Positions 54,632-64,000 of a stretch of 64,000 bases of DNA are shown here, piece by piece. Position numbers and translations under genes: made by a program. Every line of letters begins with the position of its first letter. Within the stretch, counting starts at the first letter, position 1. This DNA comes from Rhynchopus sp. YZ270_cl-10 (taxonomy: Eukaryota; Euglenozoa; Diplonemea; Diplonemida; Diplonemidae), in NCBI GenBank assembly GCA_964035575.1, contig OZ037864.1, forward strand, positions 186,001-250,000, written 5' to 3'. The notes beneath the pieces were generated by a model that worked only from the letters and a program-made list of their open reading frames with translations, had not been told where the DNA came from and made no database searches.

Positions 54632-54945
54632 ATCTCACCTAACTCTGAAAATAGGTGAGATTTTGCGGTTTTGCGGGTTTTTGTATAGGTGTGGCGAGCC
54701 CGGGCGCGCTTCGCGCGCCCGGGTCCCCACCTTAGCTCAAGTTGGGGGCCTCCGGCGGAATGTGAGAATTTCTCGGAGTTCGGCACTTCATTGATATTTG
54801 CACCAGGCACACGTGGTACACGAATTATCAGTAACCTCAGTACATTTACAAAATAAACGGCAGTCATGGCAGGCATGACACCCAAGCGAAGCCACGGTAC
54901 GCAACATTTCTAAAAATTGTTGACATAAATGTCACTGTCGTTGGA
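54632..54945 (-). repeat. repeat family A, partial, with flanking palindrome
   Basis: Contains GGGCGCGCTTCGCGCGCCC, GCCTCCGGCGGAATGTGAGA and GAAGCCACGGTACGCAACAT. It is roughly the reverse complement of 55640-55860, so the two form an inverted pair about 1 kb apart. Confidence 0.65.
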
Positions 54946-55019
54946 AGATTGGGGGGTCAGCTTGTTTTTGTGCCCAAAATTTCTCAGCACTGCTGACCAG
55001 GGACATTGGGAACATATGG

Positions 55020-55195
55020 ATTTTTGCGGAGCAAAAAAAAATCAAACAAATGGCGCCGCAGGCGAAAAAAAATTAGGGTACAGTGTAAAAATCTATCTTT
55101 TTTACAGCACATAGTCACACACCTAACCCTTTTTTGCGGAGCAAAAAAGGGAAAATGGCGCCGCAGGCAAAAAAAAATTGAGGTACAGCCTGGAT
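55020..55195 (+). repeat. GGCGCCGCAGGC repeat family M, copy 2
   Basis: TTTTGCGGAGCAAAAAA, ATGGCGCCGCAGGCGAAAAA, AATTAGGGTACAGTGTAAAA, then a second GGCGCCGCAGGC unit. Confidence 0.7.
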
Positions 55196-55287
55196 GGTGC
55201 GGTCAGCAACCCAGTTCCCCATGGTACTCCCGTGGTTCAACCATGATTTTTTTTTTTTTTTTTTTCCTGCAGGTGAGATTTCTCACC

Positions 55288-55988
55288 CAGGGTTCTATAT
55301 AGGCCCGGTCACTCGGTCGGTCTGACCGAGTCAGACGTTGACTCGGTCAGCCGTTTTTTTTTTTTTTTTTTATAAATCTCAGATTTTTTTTCCAAATCTT
55401 GGGGTGGAAATTTTGGTACCTCCCACGAGCCTCTGAGAGTGACCAGAAATGGCCTCATGAACAAAGTGACCCCGTCACAGCCAGAACGCGACTCAATTGG
55501 TCAAACGCCGAAGGAAAAGGAAGCATGCATCATGGCGAAATAATAAAAGTAGCGTACCGTGCGCCTGCGGCGCAAGATTGCAACCCACCCTTCCCATGAT
55601 ATACTTTTGCAGTAAAAATGTGCAATTTTAAGCGCAATTTTTAGAAATGTTGCGTACCGTGGCTTCGCTTTGGGTGCCGTGACCGCCCTTTCTTTGTTAT
55701 AAATGTACTGAGGCTACAGACAATTCGTGTACCACTTGTGCCTGGTGCACGAATTGCTTCAATGAAGTGCCGAACTCCGCAGTTGGATAACCGAGGAATT
55801 CTCACATTCCGCCGGAGGCCCCCAACTTGAGCTAGGTTGGGGACCCGGGCTCGACCGAGTTTCAGCGAAAAACCCCAAAACCTATATAATTCCCTGTGGA
55901 GGGGGGAAATTTTTTTTTTGGGCTGACCGAGTCAAACCGATTCTGACCGAGCCAGCCCCTCGTGGGCGGAATGCTGTATAGAACCCTG
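55288..55988. mobile_element. 701-bp CAGGG-ended TIR element
   Basis: CAGGGTTCTATA and TATAGAACCCTG inverted ends, with CTCACC directly flanking both (55282-55287 and 55989-55994). Inner arms carry GACCGAGTC words. A family A copy in plus direction occupies 55453-55900. Confidence 0.65.
55453..55900 (+). repeat. large repeat family A, copy
   Basis: Starts CCTCATGAACAAAGTGACCC like the copy at 3030, through GTACCGTGCGCCTGCGGCGC, to CAAAACCTATATAATTCCC. Confidence 0.75.
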
Positions 55989-56046
55989 CTCACCTCACTT
56001 TTTTTTTTTTTTTTTTTTTTTTTGTGAGATTTCTCACCCCAAAATC

Positions 56047-56923
56047 CATACAATGCAACGAGGCCGGGTACGCCTGAAAATACTCATATCTGGAAAATAT
56101 ATCTGAGGCGTGCCTGAGGCGTCACTGAGGCGTACTCGGGATTAGTTACGTTTAAGTACGCCTCAGGCACGCCTGAGTATATATCAACGCATACTTGCGT
56201 TTCAGGCGCCTGGTGTGTATTTTCCCCCCGCAAAAAGGGCCTCTGATGCATTTCCGGAGCGATCTGAAAAAATTCAGGGGTCGGACAATTTTTTTAAAGG
56301 AAAAATATCATGGTTACTGCTTACAGTAAACTGCCTCCTAAAAAGAGGCTTCGCAGAAGATGAGTCATACCTCGGGTATGTGTAAAAAAGTCCTTTGGTC
56401 ACCCCATAGTTGTACTAAAAATAGAGCTGTGGTCTGTGGATCAAGGAGGCCTGTGTAAAATTCTGGGATCTCGATGGGATCTCTCTAGTGTTAGAGCCTT
56501 GTGTGAGCCTCTTCCGTCTTGCATCAAGTTGGGCCCCGAAGGGAACCAGTCGAAAAGCACCCCGACATTTGTTTCCAATGATTCTTGAATCAATGAAATA
56601 CCCGAAGGTACCACCAAAATATATATCATCAGCACCAAAGCTTAGCGAACCCTTTTCATTTTTTCGACTCGCTCGGCCCACAGGCACATTTTTCATCGTG
56701 CGACCCCGCATTTGAAAGATTTTGCTACCTCTGAATCGAAAGCCACAAAATTTGGGGGGAAATACTTTTTTGTTCATGACCAAAGTGCTGGTAAGAAATA
56801 TAAATATACTCAGGCGTGCCTGAGGCGTACTTAAACGTAACTAATCCCGAGTACGCCTCAGGCACGCCTGAGTATTTATTTTCAGGCCTTGGCGAGGCCG
56901 ACTCGGCCTCGTTGCATTGTATG
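56047..56923. mobile_element. 877-bp foldback element with 6-bp duplication
   Basis: CATACAATGCAACGAGGCCG at the left and its inverse at the right, flanked by AAAATC on both sides (56041-56046 and 56924-56929). The arms carry GAGGCGTGCCTGAGGCGT and CTCGGGATTAGTTACGTTTA units. The core is less AT-rich and holds a 122-residue minus-strand open frame (56415-56783, KIFQMRGRTMKNVPVGRASR within it) of unknown nature. Confidence 0.75.
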
Positions 56924-56950
56924 AAAATCTCACCGTGGGAAACACTGTTT

Positions 56951-57016
56951 TTGATAAATTGTTGGAGTAGTGAGTTGCCTCGGTTGTGTTGCCACAGTTG
57001 TGCAATCTCCACTGTG
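56951..57016 (+). repeat. short repeat family C, copy
   Basis: TTGATAAATTGTTGGAGTAG, TGAGTTGCCTCGGTTGTGTT, GCCACAG, TGTGCAATCTCCACTGTG. Close to consensus. Confidence 0.85.
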
Positions 57017-57209
57017 TTTTTTTTTTTTTTTTTTTCACATCCACAAAAAGTCGTTAGTGTATCGAACGAAAACACTACTGGATGAAGAGGGTTCTGTTTC
57101 TTTTCAAAATAATGAAGAAAAAAAATTGCAGGAGATCGGAGGGGAAAGTAGTATGCTACAGACAGAATACCTCTGGTGAAGAAGAGGCAAAAAAAAAAGG
57201 GAAAAGTTT

Positions 57210-57246
57210 ATAAAATGACCCTAAGCCTCTCGTGCTTAGTCATCTT
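57210..57246 (+). repeat. hairpin repeat SHR
   Basis: AAATGACCCTAAGC, CTCTCGT, GCTTAGTCATCTT. Near consensus. Confidence 0.8.
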
Positions 57247-57264
57247 GAAAAAAAAGAAGCTGAA

Positions 57265-57302
57265 AGTGCAAACGCCTCACCGTACTTCGGCGGACGCAGA
57301 AA
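57265..57302 (+). repeat. hairpin repeat family G
   Basis: GTGCAAACGCCTCACCGTAC, TTCGGCGGACGCAG. Confidence 0.7.
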
Positions 57303-59646
57303 AAAAAGAATAAAATACAATACGATAATGGTCCCAAAGAGAGCCCCATTTTTTTTTTTTTTTTTTTGAATTTTATCACAAAAGGAACCTAAAGGAACCC
57401 CAGGAAACCCTTGTTTCCCACCCCACAGGTTGAATGCTGACTTTTGGTGTGGTTCACCAAAAAAAAAAAAAATAATAATCATTCATGACCCATTTGGACC
57501 ACACCAGTCATACATTATGCTAAAAAGTGGGGAGGGAGAGACAAGATAAGAAAAGGAGAAAAATAACGCTCTTATAAAACAGCAAAACGAGGGGAGAGTG
57601 CGCGTATATGCGCAGATGCTTTCGGCACCAATGAAGGAACCTACTCAGGGTGGAGGGTGGGGGTTTGAAAAAAAAAAAAGACAAATGCAAAGGGAAAACC
57701 CGGTCAGAGAGAAACACGGAATTCCCAATAAGCCGTTTTTGTCTTCTTTTGATTCCTGGGTTTACAAAAAAAAACCGAATTTTAGGTCAAGCACAACAGG
57801 ACCTATTTCCATTTTTTTTTGAGAAAATTTGAAAGGGGTAATGCTTTTTTTCCCTTGAAAACTGTCTTAGCGCTCATGATTTCAACGTTTTTTTTTTTTT
57901 TTTGAGCCAAACCCAAGCTGAAATACAGAGAGAATAAATGAATTCCAATAGTATACGCAGCTCGCGAAACCCGCTAAGCCTACACGGGCCCCAGATGTTA
58001 AGGAGAGTGTCTAGTTGTCGGTCCGGTTAGATTGTTAGAGTTAACAATAATCTAATTATTAGAGAAAAGTTAGAGTTTTCAAATTTTAACCTTTAACAAT
58101 CGACTCTAACAATTTAACAATGCTCTAACAATTGGATTGTTAGAGAAAAGTTAGAGAAAAGTTAGAGTTTTGTTACACACCCGGTGGCTATTGCCTCCCG
58201 TAGAAAGGGACTCTCGAATTTTTTTTTTGCCCTATATAGGCCTAATTTTGACGATTTGAGGCCATTAAAAGCAAAATTTGGCACTTTTGAGCATCTGTGG
58301 GGGTCTAAAACGAGGTTTTGCGCAGCCGATTTTTTCGTGGTTTTTACCCAAAGACAAGTCCATTTTTGACCAATTTTTCACAAAAAAAAATTTTTTTTTT
58401 TTTCGACATCACAAATCTGCCCTTGGTGGGCCTCACCCCCATATTGTCCTCAACACTGGGCAAAAATGCAAAAAGGCACTTACGAGCAGTTTTGAGCATC
58501 TAGAATTTATTCCACGGCAATTTTTGTGTATGGGCCAGCGCCTTAGCGAAAAATTTGGGTCTTGGGGCACCAAACATGCAAAAACCCAAAATTTTGATGT
58601 TTTGACCATCTGTGGGCACCTAAAACGCACTTCTCTGCCCAAAAAATGAATATCGGGAAGTAGCTATTCAGTAGTAGTGGGTTTGTCGTGCAGTGTACCT
58701 GGAGAGTAGGCCGAGTGCAAGGTATGTTTTTAAACCCCCATTGTCCCTCGGATGTAAATTGAAGCTATTTTTTTTTGTCAACAAAAATGTCACTTTTACG
58801 TTTAAGGGGTACGGGGCGGCTTCTTGTTTGTTTGTTTGTTTTTTTTTTTGTTGTAGTCTCTACTTTTACATTCAATTTCTCTTAACAGGTACCCGAACCG
58901 ACGAGCCTCATCGTGACAGCGAAACAGTGCCGACGGTGCAATTATTTCAAACCCAGGTGGAGGCCGTAAAAGTCGGGTTTATAAACCTAACTTTTCCATT
59001 AACCCACCCCATAGACCACCCTAATTATTATGAACCTCTTAGTCAGTCACTGCTATAGCCATTTAACCCAGGGAGCATAGCTAGTGCAAGAAATTCGACT
59101 TCGGGATCCGGAAAGTCTGTCCTCTGCTTGCGGAGGACTAGGCACAAGAAAATATTGCGTTCCCCCAGAAACCAATTTTTGTCACAGTAATTTTTGCCCA
59201 GGGCATGCTCTTGAAGCATGGCGGCTTGGTGTGAGAAGGGGCAGTGTGTTGTTTTGTTCTAGATTTCAACGGTTGTTAGAACGAGTCAAGTGGATGCTTA
59301 TCTAAACACTGACTTTAGTACAGACCCGAGAGATCACACATGACTTTGAGGAAAGAACAAAGCAATGCATCTGTACCCGCACGCCAGGTTGTAGTTACTT
59401 CAGAATTTTCTTGAGTTTGCATGAACGAGGAGGGGGTGATTCATTCTTCGGGAACGCCTAGTATACCATGGAATGATCATCTCAAAAAAACAGTGGGGGC
59501 TGAATTCATATCCCTTAGAATTGCGAATTCAGCCTTTGCAGAAGGTACGTCTTACTTGTACTTGTACTTGTATGCCGTGTCACCCTTCTCAACCTTACCG
59601 GTTCACAGCTCGCAAGAGCAATGTAACCCTTCTCGCTATTGCAAAC

Positions 59647-59970
59647 TTAAGAATTTTCTGCTGTAACTTACCAAAATCGATTTTCTTTCACCCCAAACAC
59701 CCGCAACACCCCACCTGCTACTTCGGTAGCCTGTGTTGTTGGGAGTTGGTTCTCATGTTGATCCCCAGTGACTGTCTAGCACTGCTTCTTCTGAGCCCAA
59801 CGTTGTTTGGCCTGTCGACGTAATAAATACGAAGACAGGGCGGCGGTGCCAACAATTTTCCAATGATGTAACGTTTTATCTGATTGATTATCGTTTGATA
59901 TACCTTGTGTGTGCTTCATGCACACCATGCAAGGAATATCGAACGGTACTTTCAAGCGATATTCGTTATT
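59647..59970 (+). repeat. direct duplication inside X3, left copy
   Basis: Starts CTTAAGAATTTTCTGCTGTA, matching 60218-60542 with few differences through GAACGGTACTTTCAAGCGAT. Confidence 0.85.
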
Positions 59971-59982
59971 TCGTTTGGCAAA

Positions 59983-60146
59983 CGTACTACGATCGTAAAA
60001 TTTCGTAAAATTTCGTCTACGATCGTACTACGATCGTTTACGATCGTAAAATTTCGTAGTACGAAATTTTACGAAATTTTACGAAATTTTACGATCGTAA
60101 CGATCGTAAAATTTTACGATCGTAAAATTTCGTACTACGATCGTCG
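59983..60146. repeat. nested palindrome of CGATCGTAAAATTTCG units
   Basis: Reiterated ACTACGATCGT, ACGATCGTAAAATTTCGT and GAAATTTTACG words read the same on both strands. The unit contains the CGATCG palindrome. It lies directly after the left copy of the X3 duplication. Confidence 0.85.
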
Positions 60147-60217
60147 GCAACCCGTGGAAAATACACTGTTTTTTTTGCACACATGGCACTCAACTGTATC
60201 TTTAAGTGCCGCACATC

Positions 60218-60542
60218 TTAAGAATTTTCTGCTGTAACTTACCAAAATCGATTTTCTTTCACCCCAAACACCCGCAACACCCCACCTGCTACTTCGGTAG
60301 CCTGTGTTGTTGGGAGTTGGTTCTCATGTTGATCCCCAGTGTTTTGCACTGCTTCTTCTGAGCCCAACGCTGTTTGGCCTGTCGACGTAATAAATACGAA
60401 GACAGGGGGGCGGTGCCAACAATTTTCCAATGATGTAACGTTTATCTGATTGATTTATCGTTTGATAGACCTTGCGTGTGCTACTTCACTGCACACCCAA
60501 GCAAGGTATTTTGAACGGTACTTTCAAGCGATACTTCGTTAT
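60218..60542 (+). repeat. direct duplication inside X3, right copy
   Basis: Second copy of 59647-59970. It lacks GACTGTCTAG after CCCCAGTG. Confidence 0.85.
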
Positions 60543-60625
60543 GTCATTGGGTGGGAGTTAACATGACATTATTAGATTAGAATGGTTAGTATGGTTAGAG
60601 TATTGCTATTGAGTTTATTAGAGTG

Positions 60626-60728
60626 TACCTGTGTACCTGTGTACCTGTGTACCTGTGTACCTGTGTACCTGTGTACCTGTGTACCTGTGTACCTGTGTAC
60701 CTGTGTACCTGTGTACCTGTGTACCTGT
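60626..60728 (+). repeat. tandem array of TACCTGTG in arm of X3
   Basis: About 13 octamer copies at the apex of the inverted GTTAGAG / CTCTAAC arms. Same unit and phase as 6769-6893. Confidence 0.95.
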
Positions 60729-61766
60729 GTACCTAAACTCTAACTAAACTCTAACAATACTCTAACAATACTCTAACCATACTCTAACAATCTAACAATG
60801 TCATTGTTAACTCTAACAATTAACAAAATTCTAACCAGACCGACAACTAGAAGAGTGTCAAAAAAAAGAAGTTATAATATATGGACACAGGATTCTGAAA
60901 GGCTTCATAAACAAAATTAACATGGAGTAGTTGGGACCAATGGTGTCATATGAACTGCAGGCTTTGGCAGAGCTGGGAGAAAAGGTGAGTCTGACCAAAA
61001 GCAGTGAGGGATGTTTTGTGGCGAGAAGAAAAAGAAAAAGAAAAGAGTAAGCTTTGCGAGACAAAACAAGCCATGTACTGCTTAGTCACCTTGTGAAAAG
61101 AAGAAAAAGAAAAAAAAATGCAAAACAAAAAAAAATATCACCCCAAAGACATTCAACAGGTCTTTTGGCGGGGTTTTTTTTTTCCACAAAAGGTTAACAA
61201 CGCTCACGGCATGACGGTTTATGAACAAAGAAGAAGAATAAAAACGGCTAGTGAGTTTGGTTGTTTTGAACTGGGAAAACATGCATCGCACATGCGAAAT
61301 AAAGAAGTACAGAAAGAGAAAGAAAAAATCAAAAAAAAACAAAAAAACGGTTATAACCTCGTTCACTGTCTAAGTGCTGCCGTGTTCCGCACTGCCGTGG
61401 TCTTAGGCGCTGTTTAGGGAGAGTATTGTTTGTGAAAACAGAGTTAAAATTGAAGATGTCTTGTATCAAAAACACTTCACAAAAAAGGTTGGTATAGATG
61501 AGCCCTGCTTTCTCGTCACCTATAAAAAATAAAAATGTTTTTTTTTTCGGAGGAGATCATTGTCGATTTGAGTTACATTTTTTATATTTATTCGTATTAC
61601 AAAATATTTTCAAAAAGTTTACAATTGTAAACGTAAAGGATTTCAAGATAACAGCGTACACAAAAAGAAAAAAGAATAAGAAATGACACTCACAAGAAAT
61701 ATCGCGGTTTCATAGGGGCCCAAGGTTGGGCATTCTGTCCTTGATGGGTTAAAAAGAAGGTAATTA

Positions 61767-61802
61767 TTAGATGAACCTAAGCCTCACGTGCTTGGTCAAC
61801 CG
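61767..61802 (+). repeat. hairpin repeat SHR
   Basis: TTAGATGAACCTAAGCCTCA, CGTGCTTGGTCAACC. Confidence 0.75.
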
Positions 61803-61818
61803 ATAAAAAAAGAGTTTC

Positions 61819-61855
61819 AAAGATGAAACTAAGCTTCGCTGCGCTTTTCACCTTT
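61819..61855 (+). repeat. hairpin repeat SHR
   Basis: AAAGATGAAACTAAGCTTCG, CTGCGCTTTTCACCTTT. It lies 17 nt after another copy. Confidence 0.65.
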
Positions 61856-61967
61856 AAAAAAATTGGATAAAAGATGAACCGAAGCTTCTCTTGGAAAAGA
61901 AAAATGTGCACAAATGAACATGCATCACGTGGCATACACATTTTTAGAATAAAGAAAAAAGTTGAAA

Positions 61968-62003
61968 GTGCAAACGCCTCACCAGACACTGGCGGGATGC
62001 AGT
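61968..62003 (+). repeat. hairpin repeat family G
   Basis: GTGCAAACGCCTCACCAGAC, ACTGGCGGGATGCAG. Confidence 0.65.
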
Positions 62004-62144
62004 ACTACAAAAATTTGGGGTTATAGACAACAAAAGGTGTTGCTAGTTTTCAATGAGAGTTGCTATTTTTTTTTTTTGGGAAGGGGGGCGAGTAAAAAAG
62101 ACTCAAAAAAGAAGAAAAAAATCCAACAACTCTCCTGCAAAAGA

Positions 62145-62436
62145 AGAATTACTTATTATTTCATATGGCACAGTCCATAAACCCCCCCTAAAAGGTAACC
62201 TTTTGAATTTTTTTTTCACATTAGATCACTTCCACTCGGACTTTTTGCTCGATATTTGCTCCTGAAACGATATTCTGAGTTCAAAGGAGCAAATATCGAG
62301 CAAAAAGTCCGAGTGGAAGTTATCAATGTGAAAAAAAATCAAAAGGATACCTTTTGGGGGGGGGTTTATGGACTGTGCCATATACTTTCTTTTCTCAACG
62401 AAAAGAAAGTGTTTGAAATAATAAGTAATTCTTAAA
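62145..62436. mobile_element. foldback MITE inside a ~30-nt direct repeat
   Basis: Arms run from AATTACTTATTATTTCA inward through ATGGCACAGTCCATAAACCC to GAGCAAATATCGAGCAAAAA. The right arm alone carries an extra small hairpin, CTTTCTTTTCTCAACGAAAA (about 62385-62410). ATCCAACAACTCTCCTGCAA...GAAGAAT occurs directly on both sides (62121-62150 and 62445-62473). Confidence 0.8.
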
Positions 62437-62719
62437 TTATCAGTAATCCAACAACTCTCCTGCAAAGAAGAATGACGAAAAACTCGATGTGGAGGAAAGT
62501 CGGGATTTGAGAGGGGAAAAAAAAACGATGTAATTTTCATGAAGAAACGTGGGGGAGGGGAGTGGAAGAGAGGGAGGTTTTTTTTGGAAAATAAAATAAA
62601 ATTATAAACAAAAGAAGCCAAAAGAGCATAATATAAGTATGGAAACATTCGGTTCAAAGAAAGAGAGGGGTAAAAGAAATAATTTTTGAAAACACAGTAT
62701 TTCCCTCAGTTTTCCCACC

Positions 62720-62752
<33 letters not shown>

Positions 62753-62789
62753 GCCGTTGTTCTGTATTGTCAGACAAAGAGAAAACCAC

Positions 62790-62889
62790 CTGATTTTTAC
62801 CCCGCGTATAGGCGCGTACAGGCCCGTATAGGCCCACCCATTTTTCCCAGCCTTTACGCGCCTATACGCGAGGTAAAAATCAGGTGGGA
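62790..62889. repeat. 100-bp palindrome
   Basis: CCACCTGATTTTTACC...CGCGTATAGGCGCGTA pairs with TACGCGCCTATACGCGAGGT and AAAATCAGGTGG. The centre has two extra TATAGGC-like units. Confidence 0.8.
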
Positions 62890-63076
62890 AAAGCGGATAA
62901 TAAAAAATAGTAACAGGTAAGTAAAAGGGGAAAAAAAGGGGGGTTTTTTTTTTTCCTGTTGATTGCACAATTAACCTGGAGGGGGTGATTGGCGACCGTA
63001 TCTGAGTAACTATTTCTCCTTTCAGCTACGCGTTGTAGGTATCAAAAAAAAAAAAGAAAAGAAAAGAAAAGCTTAT

Positions 63077-63108
63077 AAGATGACCCTAAGCCTCATGCTT
63101 AATCACAT
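63077..63108 (+). repeat. hairpin repeat SHR
   Basis: AAGATGACCCTAAGCCTCAT, GCTTAATCAC. Confidence 0.7.
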
Positions 63109-63214
63109 TCGTTATCGCACAGCATCACCGACGTGGGGTTCCACAAGCTTATTGTTAGGGATGTCATTTCCCCAGCCGGAATGGAGCAAAAAGAAACCCC
63201 CCCATCACTTTCGC

Positions 63215-63270
63215 TTTTTGAAAACTTGGTTGTATTAGTGTTGACCCACCCGAGGATGAGATCGACTATC
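63215..63270 (+). repeat. short repeat family D, copy
   Basis: TTTTGAAAACTTGGTTGTAT, TAGTGTTGACCCACCCGAGG, ATGAGATCGACTAT. Confidence 0.75.
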
Positions 63271-63333
63271 ACTTTTTGTTTCACAAAAAAGCCGCTTTTC
63301 TGTTTTTTGTTCATACTCGTTCTTCATTTTTCT

Positions 63334-63366
<33 letters not shown>

Positions 63367-63404
63367 TTTTTTCCCCATCTTTTTTTCTCAACAGGTTCGA
63401 CACG

Positions 63405-63489
63405 ATGTGGTGCTATGCAGCAATTTTCCTAGCTATGTTGTCTTCTTCGACCTTTGAACGGCGAGGGACAACTCATTTAATTGCCACAC
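63405..63489 (+). other. possible first exon with signal-peptide-like start
   Basis: After a T-run of about 35, CCCC and TTTTTTTCTCAACAG, an ATG opens MWCYAAIFLAMLSSSTFERR, whose hydrophobic N-terminus ends in small residues as secretory signals do. The frame then runs straight into the TIR of the 63490-63958 element. It is the only plus-strand candidate. Either a broken gene or coincidence; no homology is recognised. Confidence 0.2.
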
Positions 63490-63958
63490 TGGTGCTTCCC
63501 GGGGGGTATGCATTTCACAAATTTTCAATTCAATTCACAACTTTTCACAACTTTTCACCACCCTTTTTTTCTTCGTTGGTGAAGCTTTAAAATGCCGGCA
63601 TTTGCATTTCCGGAATCCGTCCGGCCAGTGGTGGGGTCAATTTGCCGAAATGGACAAGTTCTCGTCATTTCCGCACAGTACACAGTACACAGGTACACCA
63701 CATCACGTTCTATCTTGTGAATCCCAGCATACCCCTCAATGGGTGGGCCACCACCCAACCCAAAAAAAAACCCCCCAAAAAAATAAAATCAATTCACAAC
63801 TTTTCACAACTTTCCGCACTTTTCACAACTTTTCACAATTTTTCACCATTTTTCACCAGCCTTCACAATTTTATAGCGGTTTTCGTGTTGTGAAAACTTG
63901 TGAAAACTTGTCACATTTTGTGAAAATTTGTGAAATGCATACCCCCCGGGAAGCACCA
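63490..63958. mobile_element. 469-bp foldback element (CACAACTTTT subrepeats)
   Basis: TGGTGCTTCCCGGGGGGTAT and its inverse at the right end. The arms continue with GCATTTCACAAATTTTCA and tandem TTCACAACTTTTCACAAC units. CACAC lies directly on both sides (63485-63489 and 63959-63963). The loop includes CAGTGGTGGGGTCAAT, shared with the 39.2-kb tandem duplication. Confidence 0.8.
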
Positions 63959-64000
63959 CACACCACCCTTTTTTTAATTTTTTTTTTCCCCTGTTCCGAA

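Larger units (their letters stand above)
57020..58003. other. gene-free stretch
   Basis: No supported gene. Holds an SHR, a G hairpin and A/T runs. Confidence 0.5.
58010..60851. mobile_element. foldback element X3, 2.8 kb
   Basis: The ends TCTAGTTGTCGGTCCGGTTAG and CTAACCAGACCGACAACTAGA are an inverted pair. AGAGTG lies directly outside both (58004-58009 and 60852-60857), extendable to AGAGTGTC with a 2-nt offset. The arms are tandem CTCTAACAATA / TTGTTAGAG units. The core shares long blocks with X2 (59040-59320 with 23650-23880; GGGAGTTGGTTCTCATG near 59740). It also contains a segment like that at 37215-37340, a direct duplication, a nested palindrome and a TACCTGTG array. No coding gene. 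Confidence 0.8.
60862..62110. other. gene-free stretch
   Basis: No supported gene. Contains several SHR copies and relics (about 61060-61094, 61494-61522, 61767-61802, 61819-61855, 61868-61885). Confidence 0.5.

Noticed and set aside
6769-60728. TACCTGTG arrays as CRISPR-like arrays
   Set aside because: The units are contiguous with no spacers, and the genome is eukaryotic.

Overview
The window looks like nuclear DNA of a microbial eukaryote. Genes are sparse, one gene has two GT-AG introns (48 and 303 nt), the non-coding DNA is full of long A/T and some G/C homopolymer runs, and the dispersed repeats are of eukaryotic DNA-transposon/MITE type. I cannot name the organism. No rRNA, tRNA, CRISPR array, prokaryotic operon or LTR/Polinton-type element was recognised.

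Three genes are well supported, all on the minus strand. They are a TANGO2/NRDE-family protein (1408-2241), a HAD-superfamily phosphatase-like gene in three exons (7815-8771), and a 545-residue protein with a matrin/U1-type C2H2 zinc finger and a probable MIF4G-like helical C-terminus (44091-45728). Each has a pyrimidine-AG acceptor-like site 0 to about 52 nt before its ATG. That pattern fits spliced-leader trans-splicing or 5'-UTR introns. The genes do not form an obvious pathway. A possible exon with a signal-peptide-like start lies on the plus strand at 63405.

The other ~60 kb is repeats, in two classes. Class one is many short families (25-80 nt): a hairpin resembling GATGAACCTAAGC-loop-GCTTAGTCACCTT (at least 25 copies), two related smaller hairpins, and T-tract-led families called C, D, E, F, S and U here. 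Every copy I found reads in the same direction across 63 kb, opposite to the genes. Class two is inverted-repeat elements of about 0.1-2.8 kb in both orientations, several with target-site duplications: 2691-4480 with a nested copy, 12295-13391, 22966-25189, 29413-30772, 36124-37870, 37883-38639, 38659-39098, 43049-43384, 51101-52407, 55288-55988, 56047-56923, 58010-60851 and 63490-63958.

Layout: 1-9 kb holds two genes and a nested element. 9-29 kb is gene-free with short repeats, one 8-bp-TSD element and one large foldback element. 29-39 kb holds another 8-bp-TSD element and a run of three foldback elements with GC-richer, coding-like cores. 39-46 kb has a perfect 262-bp tandem duplication and the zinc-finger gene. 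46-64 kb holds a GC-rich block of unknown nature, several TIR elements and a 2.8-kb foldback element sharing its core with those at 6.3 and 23 kb while carrying different terminal subrepeats.

The two most interesting signals are the strand-locked short repeats, which may be RNA-processing or transcription signals of a long one-directional gene cluster, and the foldback family whose ends are modular and exchangeable.
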